A stretch of 64,000 nucleotides of DNA from Sphingomonas sp. CBMAI 2297. Its GTDB lineage: Bacteria > Pseudomonadota > Alphaproteobacteria > Sphingomonadales > Sphingomonadaceae. The notes under the pieces were generated by a model. It ran no database searches. It saw only the letters and a program-made list of their open reading frames with translations, and was not told the DNA's origin. Within the stretch, counting starts at the first letter, position 1, and the number at the start of each line of letters is the position of its first letter. The stretch lies in NCBI RefSeq assembly GCF_029870595.1, contig NZ_JAPDIR010000020.1, positions 1 to 64,000 of the forward strand, read 5' to 3'. The position numbers and the translations under genes were made by a program. This document shows, piece by piece, positions 15,941 through 24,485 of this stretch.

Positions 15941-17387
15941 GGGCAAGCCCGGCGAGATATTCCTCCTGGGTCGGCTGGCGCAGCACCTGCTCGCGCACGA
16001 AGCCGAGCATGCGGCGGAACTGGGCCTTCATTTCCTCGGGCGGCACCTGGTCGATCGCGGGCGGCCAGCTTTCGGGCTGCACGCCATGGCCGAGGAAGAG
16101 CGCCCGCCAGCTGTCGGGCGGCAGATTCTCCTCCTCGAACGGCGCGAGCTCGGCCCGGGCCCGAAACAGCGCCACGGCGTGGGCAAGATCGGGCGAGACC
16201 GTGCCGCCGCGCGCGGCATCCCAAAAGGGGCCGGCATATCGGGCAAGCGCATAATGCGCGGACTGGAAATCGCGGATGCGGTCCAGCGCCGCGGTGGCCA
16301 CGCGATTATATTCGTCGCGCTCGGCGGCGAAGCCGGTACGGGCAGGGAAGTTGGCGAGCAGTTGCACCAACCCGGCCTGAAAGCCGAGCAGGTCGACGCC
16401 GTGCACCGGATCGAAGCTGGCGCCGAGCGTGACGACATTGCCGCGCCAGGGCAGGATCGGGCGGCCCGGAACCACCGGCCGAACCACCGCATCCGCGAGG
16501 GGCAGGCCCGATGCCGCAGCGGCAGCCGCGAATGCCTCGGCATCGTCGCCATGGGTGCTCGACCAGCCATGGGTGACGAAAGTCGCCGGCCGGCCGGGGT
16601 GCAGCGCCGTCCATCCGGCGGGACCGGCACGGCACTCGGCATAGACCGGGATGCTCGCGAAGGGCCGCGCCACAGCGGCGAGCACGCGATCCACGGGAAA
16701 ATAGTCCCGCCAGCTCAGGAAATTGTCGCCCTGCGGCAGCGCCCCGCCGGCATCGACCAGGAGATCGGCCGTCAGCCGGCGCCCCCCGTCCAGGTCGAGC
16801 GCCGCAACTGCCCCCTCCCCCGACACCGCCGTGACCGAGACGGCCGGATGGACGACCACGCCGTGGCGATCCGCCACGTCGCGCAGCATCCGGGCATAGG
16901 GAATGGCCGGCAGGTGATAGCCATAGTCGCAGCGGCCGTAGATCTCGCTCTCTTCGTCGGGCAGCATCAGCCGGCCCTGGCGCGCGGCGGCGGCGGTGAG
17001 CGAGAAATCGTCCAGGGGCACGCCCAGGCCATGGGCCCGCGCCTTCACCCAATAAGCGAAGAAGTCCCGCCCGCCGATCTGGGTGCCCGCCGAGCCATAG
17101 GCATGGAGGAAGCCGGGCCAGGTACCGGCAATATCCGTGAAGTTCCGGCCGAGCGTGAGGCTGCCGCCCGTCACCCGGAGCAGCATGGCCTCGTCGATGC
17201 GAAGCTGGTTGTGCAGCGCCTCCAGTGCCGGGAAGGTCGCATGGGCATCCGCCGGCGCGAGCGCGCTGGGCAGCTCCACTGCCTCCACCCGCACGCCCGA
17301 AGCGCCGAGCCCGCGCGCCAGCGCGGCGGCGGCGAGCCAGAGCGGAGCGTCGCGGCCCATGACGATCACGGTGAACGGCCGGCTCAT
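15933..17387 (-). CDS. Divergent tryptophan-halogenase-like flavoprotein
   Basis: This 484-residue protein is related in layout to the flavin halogenase encoded just upstream but is strongly diverged. The N-terminal dinucleotide motif is degraded to VIVMGRDAPLW instead of GxGxxG, and I see neither the GVGEAT nor the W-x-W-x-I-P segment. A later TLGASFDPVHGVDLLGFQ matches the position of the family's FAD/active-site helix. It may bind FAD poorly or work as a partner subunit. The start ATG 17387 overlaps the upstream stop as ATGA. Calling it an active halogenase would go beyond the sequence. Confidence 0.72.
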   Translation of the reverse strand: MSRPFTVIVMGRDAPLWLAAAALARGLGASGVRVEAVELPSALAPADAHATFPALEALHNQLRIDEAMLLRVTGGSLTLGRNFTDIAGTWPGFLHAYGSAGTQIGGRDFFAYWVKARAHGLGVPLDDFSLTAAAARQGRLMLPDEESEIYGRCDYGYHLPAIPYARMLRDVADRHGVVVHPAVSVTAVSGEGAVAALDLDGGRRLTADLLVDAGGALPQGDNFLSWRDYFPVDRVLAAVARPFASIPVYAECRAGPAGWTALHPGRPATFVTHGWSSTHGDDAEAFAAAAAASGLPLADAVVRPVVPGRPILPWRGNVVTLGASFDPVHGVDLLGFQAGLVQLLANFPARTGFAAERDEYNRVATAALDRIRDFQSAHYALARYAGPFWDAARGGTVSPDLAHAVALFRARAELAPFEEENLPPDSWRALFLGHGVQPESWPPAIDQVPPEEMKAQFRRMLGFVREQVLRQPTQEEYLAGLAHG

Positions 17388-18949
17388 GCCACCACCGCCT
17401 TGTCGTCCGCGGAACCGCGCGCGGCGGAGCAATAGCCATGGATGAACTCGGCATGCGCCGGCAGGGCGGCGGCATTGGTGGCGATGCGCTCCCGCAGATC
17501 CGCCAGGCGCTCGGCCACTTCGTCGAGCGGCGCGCGATCGGCCAGCCGGTCATGGGCCTGGGGCAGTATCCCCTGCCCCATCAGCACCGCCAACCAGCTG
17601 TCGCGCGAGAACAGGCCGAGCTTGTAGTCCGGCGCGCGGCCGCTCGAGCGGAACAGCGCGATCTTGTGCGCCAGGCTGTCCGGCAGCGCCATGTTGCGCA
17701 CATGATCCCAGAGCGGTTCCCCATGGCGCGCATTGGCCGTGTAGTGCAGCACCAGGAAATCGCGGGTGCGATCGTAATGGATCGCGAACAGCCGGTTGAA
17801 CTCGGCCGCCAGGCGCGGATCGGGCGGGCCGCCGCCGGGCGCGGGCATCAGATTGGCAAGGTCGGTGACCGCGGCCTGGATCAGGAAGATGCTGGTCGAT
17901 TCCAGCGGCTCGAGAAAGCCCGACGACAATCCGATCGCGACGACATTCCCTTCCCAGCCCCGCGCCCGGCGGCCGGCCTGGAAGCGGAGCAGCCGGGGAT
18001 CGGCGAGCGGCGCGCCGTCGATCGCGCCCAGGACCGTCGCGCGCGCCTGCTCCTCCGAACAGAAGCTGCTCGAGAAGACATAGCCGTTGCCGATGCGGTG
18101 CTGCAGCGGGATGCGCCAGGTCCAGCCGCCGGCCTGGGCGGTGGAACGGGTGAAAGGCGTGATGCCCGCCACGCTGGCGCAGGGCACGGCCATGGCGCGG
18201 TCGCAGGGGAGCCATGCGCTCCAGTCGTGCCAGGCGACGCCCATGGCCTGGCCGAGCAGCAGCGAGCGGAAGCCCGAGCAGTCGATGAACAGGTCGCCTT
18301 CGATCCGCGCGCCGGACTGGAGCGCGACGCTCTCCACCAAGCCGCTTTCGGCATGGCGGGCGACGTCGACGATCCTGCCCTCGATCCGCCGCACGCCGCG
18401 CCGGGTCGCCCAGCCGCGCAGATATTCGGCATAGAGGCCGGCATCGAAATGATAGGCATAGGAGAAGGTGGAGCGGATCGAGCGCGGGTCCTCGTTGGGA
18501 AGGTCGAACACGCCTTCGCGGCACATCGCCACGGCGAAGCTATGGTCGAACCAGTCGCCGACATCATGGCCGGCGGCCCGGGCGCGCAGCCAATGGTGCT
18601 GGAAGTCGATGCCGCCCCAACGCTCGCCGAAGCTGCCAAAGGGATGGACATAGCGGCCGCCGGGCCTGTCCCAGCCGACGAACTCGATGCCGAGCTTGAA
18701 GCTGCCCTGGGTGGCGCGCATGAACTCGGCCTCGTCGAGCCCGAGCATCGCGTTGAACTCGCGGATATGCGGCAGCGTGGCTTCGCCCACACCAACCGTG
18801 CCGATCTCGTCGGACTCGATCAGCGTCAGCGCATAATTGGTCTGCGGCAGCAGGCGCGTAAGGCCGGCCGCGCACATCCAGCCCGCGGTCCCGCCGCCGA
18901 CGATGACGACGCGCAGCGGCGCCGGGGATGGGTTCGACCTGGGTTGCAT
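17384..18949 (-). CDS. Flavin-dependent tryptophan-halogenase family protein
   Basis: This 521-residue protein keeps the family signatures: FAD motif VIVGGGTAGWM (15-25), GVGEATLPHIREF (53-65), Lys85 in SFKLGIEF at the place of the catalytic lysine of PrnA, GGWTWRIPLQ (W-x-W-x-I-P), and LEPLESTSIFLIQ with the conserved Glu-Ser. The flavin halogenation chemistry is therefore plausible. The substrate is unknown: the context is a carbohydrate-uptake locus, not an antibiotic cluster. It is the first of three coupled genes after the TonB receptor, from which it is separated by a terminator hairpin. Confidence 0.85.
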   Translation of the reverse strand: MQPRSNPSPAPLRVVIVGGGTAGWMCAAGLTRLLPQTNYALTLIESDEIGTVGVGEATLPHIREFNAMLGLDEAEFMRATQGSFKLGIEFVGWDRPGGRYVHPFGSFGERWGGIDFQHHWLRARAAGHDVGDWFDHSFAVAMCREGVFDLPNEDPRSIRSTFSYAYHFDAGLYAEYLRGWATRRGVRRIEGRIVDVARHAESGLVESVALQSGARIEGDLFIDCSGFRSLLLGQAMGVAWHDWSAWLPCDRAMAVPCASVAGITPFTRSTAQAGGWTWRIPLQHRIGNGYVFSSSFCSEEQARATVLGAIDGAPLADPRLLRFQAGRRARGWEGNVVAIGLSSGFLEPLESTSIFLIQAAVTDLANLMPAPGGGPPDPRLAAEFNRLFAIHYDRTRDFLVLHYTANARHGEPLWDHVRNMALPDSLAHKIALFRSSGRAPDYKLGLFSRDSWLAVLMGQGILPQAHDRLADRAPLDEVAERLADLRERIATNAAALPAHAEFIHGYCSAARGSADDKAVVA

Positions 18950-18967
18950 GACACCCGCTCGTGAAAT

Positions 18968-19010
18968 GGAAAAACTGGCGCCGCCGGGAATGAAGGGTAC
19001 CGGCGGCGCC
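18968..19010 (-). terminator. Terminator/attenuator after the TonB receptor gene
   Basis: On the minus strand, an 11-bp perfect stem (GGCGCCGCCGG with its complement, 18977-18987 and 19000-19010) is followed by AGTTTTTCC. It sits right after the receptor stop at 19019 and 28 bases before the halogenase-like ATG. It probably lowers expression of the downstream enzymes relative to the receptor. Confidence 0.8.
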
Positions 19011-19018
19011 GAGGGGAG

Positions 19019-22000
19019 TTAGAATTTGAACCGGGCGCCGAACTGGAAGCGCCGGTCGACGCGGCTCCAGTTCGCGTCGCGGAACACCGGCTTGGCGTTG
19101 GGCGTAGCGCTCGAGTCGCCGAAGATCTGCTGCTGGAACACCGTGGTGGTGCCGAGCAGGTTCGATCCTTCGATCGACAATTCGACCCATTTGGCCAGCG
19201 AGACGCGCAGCGACCCGTCGAGGAAGCCCGCCGCCTTCTGGAACACCGGCAGGCCGATGCAGCAGTCGAGATTGTTGGTGAGGAAGCGCGAGCGCCAGTT
19301 ATAGGCGAGGCGCATCGCCACCGGGCCCTTTTCGTACAGCGCCACGGCATTGAACGTGTGCTTGGAGATGCCCGCCAGCTGGTGCGAGTCGATCACCACG
19401 CCGCGTCCGCCGGAGACGTCGAGGCCCGCGCCGAAGCCGCCGGTCCCGCCCGAGTCGAGCGCGCCTTGCGTCACTAGGTTGGAGTTGCTGATGCCCGACT
19501 GGTCGACAAAGGTATAGTTGAGCTGGGTGCCGAAGCCGCTCAGCACGCCGGGCAGGAAGTCGAAGAAGGTCTGGAACGCGACTTCGAAGCCCTTCAGCTC
19601 GCCGCCGCCGGCGCCGTTGCGCGGCCCGCGCATCAGCACCGTCTGGGTAGAGCCGTTGTTGGTGAAGCTGCGCAGGAACTCGCCATAGGCGATCGTGCCG
19701 TTCAGCTTCTTGTAGAAGCCGTCGATCGTGAACGAGCTGCTGCGGCCGAAATAATGCTCGAAGGTGAGGTCGAACTGGTCGGCCGTGATCGGCTTCAGCG
19801 CCGGGAAGCCCGATTCCGCGCGGAACACGAAGTTGTAGCCGGTCACCGTGCCCGCCCCATTCTTCACCAGATAAGGCGAGTCCGGCCTGCCGTTGAGGTC
19901 CGGCCCCAGGATCGAGACGAAGTTGCGCAACAGGCCGAAGTCCGGGCGCGACATGCCCCGCGAATAGCCGAAGCGCACGAACGTCTTGTCGTCCAGGCCG
20001 AGGCGGAGGTTGAAGCTCGGCAGCCAGTTGTCATAGCTCGCCGTGTAGCTGTTGGGGCTGCCGCCACCGCTGGCGAAGGCCGCCACCGCCGGCGTGACGA
20101 AGCACATCGGGTTCACCACCCAGCCCGTCGGCAGCGGGCCGCCGCAAGGGACATAATTGTTGAAGGTGGTGGTGAGCGGATAGCCGACGCTGCCGTCCGA
20201 GGCGATCTCGGTGCGGACGAAGCGCAGGCCGATATTGCCGCGCACGTTGAGCCCGCCGATGTTCATGCCGTCCCCGCCGAAGCGGAGCATCGCATAGGCG
20301 GCCTTGGTCTTCTCCTTGACGTGCATCACTTCGGACGGGAGATAGCAGCCCTCGATCGTGGCATCGGCGCGGTCGCAGATCGGCTGCCAGCTCATCGGCG
20401 AATTGGTGGTCGCGCCGCTGACGCCCTGCACCAGCCGGGTCCGATCCATCAGCGTGGCCCGGTTCATATAGACCAGCGCCGGATTGTCGTAGACGCTGCC
20501 ATTGTAGAAGCCGTCGCCAAGGGTGACCGACTCCCACATGCCCGCGCCATAGCCCTTGAAGGCCGGGTGACCCGCGTTGCAGCTCGGATAGGCACCGCCG
20601 GTAGTGTTGTCGATGTTGAAACCCGGGCCGTTGCAGTTCCACGAAGCGGCGACCGGGCTCCAGTTGAAGGTGGAATAGCGGACGGTCTGGCTGCGATCGG
20701 CATAGCGCACGCCGACCTTCAGCGAGTCGAGCCAGCTGCCCTCGTCGAAATCATAGGCGACGTCGCCGCGGAACGCGGTTTCCTTGGCGTCATTATGCTC
20801 CATGTGCGCCTGGATGAACGGCATCCAGTAATTGTGCGGGTTGGAGAGGCCGCCAGTGGCGTAGTTGACGTTCGAACCGGGCAGCAGCTTCACCTGCGGG
20901 GTGCCGTCGCTGTTCGTGCTGTACTGCATGTTGGCCATCGAGCCGACCGCGACGAGGATGTCGTCATTGGTCGTGTTCGCCCAGATGTGCTGCACGTCGA
21001 GATTGATGTGCAGCTTCTCGGTGGGGTCCCAGCTGATGTTGCCCGACAGGTCCTGGGTCCGCTCGCGGTGATCGAAGTTGCGCGCCTCGTTCTGGAAATA
21101 GAGGCCGTCCTGCAGCGTCGTGCAGACCGAGGGCGCCGCGCAATTGTTGACGAAGGGCAGGCCCGGCACGGCCGAACCGGTGTTGATCGCGTCCTGGGTG
21201 CTGCTCCAGCTGCCCGCCCAGCTGCCATGCGCCTGGGTGAGCGTGCCCGAGCGGAGCATGCCGTCCGCGCCGAAGACGAAGGCCGAGGTGCCCGGCGCGG
21301 CGCCGAGGAACGAGCTGGTGCGCGGATAGAAGGACGGCTTGCCATAGGCGTCGCCCTGGAAGATCACATGGCTGGCCCGCTCGAGCCAGGCATTGTGATA
21401 TTCGCTGTCGTTATATTGCGCGGTCATCCGGAAGTTGCCGGCATTGTTCTCATATTGCGCCGCCGCCGAGATGCCGCGGCGGACACGATCATAATCGACC
21501 TGCGAATAGCGGATGCCGTCCGGGATATAGGCCCAGCCCGAGCCGCCGAACGGGTTCGAGGCGCAGGCGACCGATCCATCCGAATTGACGATGCCGCCGC
21601 CCGAAGCATTGGTCGAGCCGGTGGTGCAGAAGGTGTCGATCTTGTCCATGATCACGCTTTCCGTGCGCGTGATGACATGGCTGCGGGCGAAATCGGCGAG
21701 CAGGCCGAAGCGGCCGATCGCAGTGTCCCAGGTGTTCGAGATCAGGCCCGAGAATTCGCCGGTCCACTCCTTGGAGCGGCTGCCATAGGTTGCCTTGGCA
21801 TTGCCGGCGACGACGAGGCCCTTCTGGTCGAACGGCAGGCGGGTACGCAGGTTGACCGTGCCGGCCAGCCCGCCCTCGATCATCTCCGCCGTCTGGTTCT
21901 TATAGGCGTCGACGCCAGACATAAGCTCGGGCGACACGTCGTTGAAGTTGAGGCCGCGATAGCTGTCGGCCGAGAAGCTGTCGCGCCCGTTGAACTCGGT

Positions 22001-22384
22001 GCGGACGAAGGTGAGGCCGCGAATCAGCACGCCGGTGGGCTCGCCCGAGGGGTGCGTGGAGTCGTCGGTCGATTGCAGGCGCGACGTGGTGATGCCCGGC
22101 ACGCGCTGGAGCGCGCCCGACACCGAAGTGTCCGGGAAGGCGCCGATGTCGGTCGCGGTGATCGAATCGACCACCGTGTCGGAATCGCGCTTGATCGTCT
22201 GCGCGGTCTCGAGCGCCTTGCGGACGCCGACGACGACGATCGCGGGCGAATTATCGTCTTCCCTGGCCGTTTCGGGCGCGCTGGCCGGTGCCTGGGCGGT
22301 TTGCGCCTGGGCGATGCCGGCAAGCCCCATCAGGGCCATGGCGGCGAGCGAGGCGCTGCCCCGCAAGATGGTGGTCTGCTTCAT
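19019..22384 (-). CDS. TonB-dependent receptor, Caulobacter/Xanthomonas carbohydrate type
   Basis: This outer-membrane active transporter has 1,121 residues. It has a signal peptide (MKQTTILRGSASLAAMALMGLAGIAQAQ), a TonB-box-like AIVVVGVRK, a plug (SITATDIGAFPDTSVSGALQRVPGI) and a 22-strand barrel ending in the aromatic FQFGARFKF. The large size and plug wording match the receptor class expanded in Caulobacter, Xanthomonas and sphingomonads for plant-derived glycans. Start 22384 lies behind GGAGGGAGG. With GH97, an SLC45-type transporter and a LacI regulator nearby, maltooligosaccharide or a related alpha-glucan is the likely ligand. This is inferred from context only. Confidence 0.93.
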   Translation of the reverse strand: MKQTTILRGSASLAAMALMGLAGIAQAQTAQAPASAPETAREDDNSPAIVVVGVRKALETAQTIKRDSDTVVDSITATDIGAFPDTSVSGALQRVPGITTSRLQSTDDSTHPSGEPTGVLIRGLTFVRTEFNGRDSFSADSYRGLNFNDVSPELMSGVDAYKNQTAEMIEGGLAGTVNLRTRLPFDQKGLVVAGNAKATYGSRSKEWTGEFSGLISNTWDTAIGRFGLLADFARSHVITRTESVIMDKIDTFCTTGSTNASGGGIVNSDGSVACASNPFGGSGWAYIPDGIRYSQVDYDRVRRGISAAAQYENNAGNFRMTAQYNDSEYHNAWLERASHVIFQGDAYGKPSFYPRTSSFLGAAPGTSAFVFGADGMLRSGTLTQAHGSWAGSWSSTQDAINTGSAVPGLPFVNNCAAPSVCTTLQDGLYFQNEARNFDHRERTQDLSGNISWDPTEKLHINLDVQHIWANTTNDDILVAVGSMANMQYSTNSDGTPQVKLLPGSNVNYATGGLSNPHNYWMPFIQAHMEHNDAKETAFRGDVAYDFDEGSWLDSLKVGVRYADRSQTVRYSTFNWSPVAASWNCNGPGFNIDNTTGGAYPSCNAGHPAFKGYGAGMWESVTLGDGFYNGSVYDNPALVYMNRATLMDRTRLVQGVSGATTNSPMSWQPICDRADATIEGCYLPSEVMHVKEKTKAAYAMLRFGGDGMNIGGLNVRGNIGLRFVRTEIASDGSVGYPLTTTFNNYVPCGGPLPTGWVVNPMCFVTPAVAAFASGGGSPNSYTASYDNWLPSFNLRLGLDDKTFVRFGYSRGMSRPDFGLLRNFVSILGPDLNGRPDSPYLVKNGAGTVTGYNFVFRAESGFPALKPITADQFDLTFEHYFGRSSSFTIDGFYKKLNGTIAYGEFLRSFTNNGSTQTVLMRGPRNGAGGGELKGFEVAFQTFFDFLPGVLSGFGTQLNYTFVDQSGISNSNLVTQGALDSGGTGGFGAGLDVSGGRGVVIDSHQLAGISKHTFNAVALYEKGPVAMRLAYNWRSRFLTNNLDCCIGLPVFQKAAGFLDGSLRVSLAKWVELSIEGSNLLGTTTVFQQQIFGDSSATPNAKPVFRDANWSRVDRRFQFGARFKF

Positions 22385-22670
22385 CTTTCCTCCCTCCGTC
22401 GCTCCTTTGCGGAGCTGTTGCACGCACGACGCCCCGGAGCCCCCGCCCCGCGGCGCCGCGTCAATTCCCTTGTCGGTGCGTGGAAATGCGATCGCGCGAA
22501 ATGCGCGCGCGGCAACGCCCGGCGCTGCTGCGCGTGATCGCAAGCCGGCTATGCCGCGCTTCCCCCAAGACACCCTCCATACGTGCCGGCGGCGCTCTAC
22601 GGCGCCGCCATCCACCCCGAGCCGCCCGATCCGAAGGCATGGAAACGCCGACGGCCCTGCCGGGAAGCTC

Positions 22671-22690
22671 TTTGCGTAACTTTGCGTAAA
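22671..22690. repeat. Tandem 10-base repeat TTTGCGTAAM
   Basis: TTTGCGTAAC and TTTGCGTAAA are adjacent, followed by the related TTGAGCATAA at 22691-22700. The 10-base spacing puts them on one face of the helix, as expected of a protein-binding array. They lie just downstream (receptor direction) of the candidate TATAAT boxes. Confidence 0.5.
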
Positions 22691-22816
22691 TTGAGCATAA
22701 CCGCAAGAGGGAAATTATCGAACAGCAAACTTGTGATATATCATTATAAAATAACGTCTTATATGATTATATCGCCAAAATAGATCCAAATTCCTCGCCT
22801 GCACATGAGTCGCACA

Positions 22817-22853
22817 GTGCAATTTTGCCTTGCAATCAATGCAAGTTTTGCAC
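22817..22853. promoter_or_regulatory. Nested TTGCA palindromes, candidate operator
   Basis: Outer arms GTGCAA/TTGCAC (22817-22822, 22848-22853) enclose CTTGCA-N5-TGCAAG (22829-22845). Further TGCAA words follow to 22875. Such clustered inverted half-sites are typical of LacI-family operators. The LacI gene at 24486 is the obvious candidate binder. Confidence 0.5.
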
Positions 22854-22906
22854 AACCTGACGATGCAATGCAAAGCAGCGCAATCTCGCGCGCGGCCCTG
22901 CCGGCG

Positions 22907-24427
22907 CTATGGCCGGGCGCCGGTATCGGCGCCGGAAGGAAGCGCGAGCGCGAAGCCCGCCGCGATCAGCAGCGCGGCGGCGGCGAGGACCAGCGCATAT
23001 TCGGCCTGGCCGTGGAAGATGCGGCCGACCAGCGGCCCGAGCATCGTCGAGGCGACGAGCTGCGGGATCACCAGGAACATGTTGTGGATGCCCATGTACA
23101 CGCCGGCCTTGCCCGGCGGGACGCTGCCGGCGAGCATGGCATAGGGCATGGACAGGATCGCCGCCCAGGCGAGCCCCACGCCGATCGTCGGCAGCCAGAG
23201 CGCCACCGGATCCGCGACGAGCAGGAAGCCGAGCAGCCCCGCCGCGCCGAACACCAGGCACAAGGCATGCGTGGCGCGGCGGCCGAGCCGCTCGCCGATA
23301 CCGGGCAGCAGCAGCGCGCCCAGCGCCGCGACGCCGTTATAGCCGGCGAAGAGCACCCCCACCCAGTCGGCGGCGGCATTGTAGCCCGGCGAAGCGGGAT
23401 CCGCGGTGCCATAATGGCGCAGCGCCAGCGCGGGCACAGTATAGATCCACATCGCGAACAGCCCGTACCAGGTGAAGAACTGGACGATGGCGAGCCGCTT
23501 GAGGAGCAGCGGCATCGAGCGGATGTCCTCGACGATCTCGAGCATGCCGATCGAGCTGCGACCGAGCCGGCGCAGGCGGACCACCACTGCCTGAAGCAGC
23601 CCGAACAGGAAGCAGATGCCGGCGACGACATAGATCTCGCGCTTCCAGCCGGCGAGCGCGGCGGTGCCGGCGATGCCGAGGCCCGCGAGCATCCATGCCA
23701 TGCCATGGCGGACCAGCGAGGCGGCGCGTTCGGGCGACAGGGCGTGCGGCGGCATCGCCGCTTCGGGCAGCCGCGCCGGCGCGGGGCATTCGCGGGTGGT
23801 GGCGATCGTCCAGCCCACTGCCGCCAGCAGGCAGAATCCTCCGATATAGAAGGCCGTGCGCACCGATTGCGGGAGCATGCCCGGCTCGGGCCGGCCGCTC
23901 AGCCCCGCCCAATGGACGAGCATCCAGGGCAAGGCCGATGCGAACACCGCGCCAATGCCAATGAAGAACACCTGCATCGCGAAGCCGGCGGTGCGCTGGC
24001 TCTCGGGCACCCGATCCGCCACCAGCGCCCGGAACGGCTCCATCGCGATGTTGATCGAGGCGGTGAGCACCCACAGCATCAGGCTGGCGACCCAGAGGCT
24101 GGCGGCATTGGGCATCAGGAACAGGGCGAGCGCCGTGCACAGCGCCCCCGCCAGGATATAGGGCCGCCGCCGGCCGAGCGGGCCCCGGGTGCGGTCGCTC
24201 AGATGGCCGATGATCGGCTGGACGAGCAGCCCCGTCGCGGGGCCGGCGATCCACAGGATGGCGAGATCGTCGAGCTCGGCGCCCAGCGTCTGGAAGATGC
24301 GGCTGGTATTGACGTTCTGCAGGCCCCAGACGATCTGGATGCCCAGCAGACCGAAGCACATGTTCCAGATCTGCAGCAGGCTGAGCCGCGTCACGCGCGG
24401 CGCATCGCTCGCGTCGCCAGCTTGCAA
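22907..24427 (-). CDS. MFS sugar transporter, SLC45/sucrose-maltose-like
   Basis: This 506-residue inner-membrane carrier has about twelve helices. The loop after the second or third helix reads HLSDRTRGPLGRRRPYILAG, matching the R-x-G-R-R-R-P motif of SLC45/sucrose-type transporters. Related bacterial proteins move maltose or sucrose by proton symport. A TTG start at 24427 is chosen because GGGGAG precedes it by a suitable distance and the next ATG falls inside the first helix. It lies between a LacI regulator and the TonB receptor, so it probably completes uptake of the sugar released by GH97. Confidence 0.86.
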   Translation of the reverse strand: MQAGDASDAPRVTRLSLLQIWNMCFGLLGIQIVWGLQNVNTSRIFQTLGAELDDLAILWIAGPATGLLVQPIIGHLSDRTRGPLGRRRPYILAGALCTALALFLMPNAASLWVASLMLWVLTASINIAMEPFRALVADRVPESQRTAGFAMQVFFIGIGAVFASALPWMLVHWAGLSGRPEPGMLPQSVRTAFYIGGFCLLAAVGWTIATTRECPAPARLPEAAMPPHALSPERAASLVRHGMAWMLAGLGIAGTAALAGWKREIYVVAGICFLFGLLQAVVVRLRRLGRSSIGMLEIVEDIRSMPLLLKRLAIVQFFTWYGLFAMWIYTVPALALRHYGTADPASPGYNAAADWVGVLFAGYNGVAALGALLLPGIGERLGRRATHALCLVFGAAGLLGFLLVADPVALWLPTIGVGLAWAAILSMPYAMLAGSVPPGKAGVYMGIHNMFLVIPQLVASTMLGPLVGRIFHGQAEYALVLAAAALLIAAGFALALPSGADTGARP

Positions 24428-24485
24428 TGCTCCCCCCTCACCGTTTTAAACTGGCCGTATTCGGCTTTCCTCAAGCTTGGGCACA

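Larger units (their letters stand above)
22385..22906 (-). promoter_or_regulatory. Long regulatory region of the TonB receptor
   Basis: This 522-base gap between the transporter stop and the receptor start holds no convincing gene. The GC-rich part near the receptor is unremarkable. From about 22,670 to 22,870 base composition drops sharply, with a block near 22,725-22,795 of very low GC. Two perfect TATAAT hexamers read on the minus strand at 22743-22748 and 22766-22771. They are candidate -10 boxes without a good -35, which suits an activated promoter. Separate entries give a nested palindrome and a direct repeat. Confidence 0.5.

Noticed and set aside
19754..22537. Plus-strand frame of 927 codons opposite the TonB receptor
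   Set aside because: Antisense shadow of a receptor with clear plug and barrel motifs. The composition is Arg/Ala/Val-rich and domainless.
22801..22875. Possible small RNA in the AT-rich control region
   Set aside because: The inverted repeats are spaced like operator half-sites, not a stable RNA stem, and there is no terminator.
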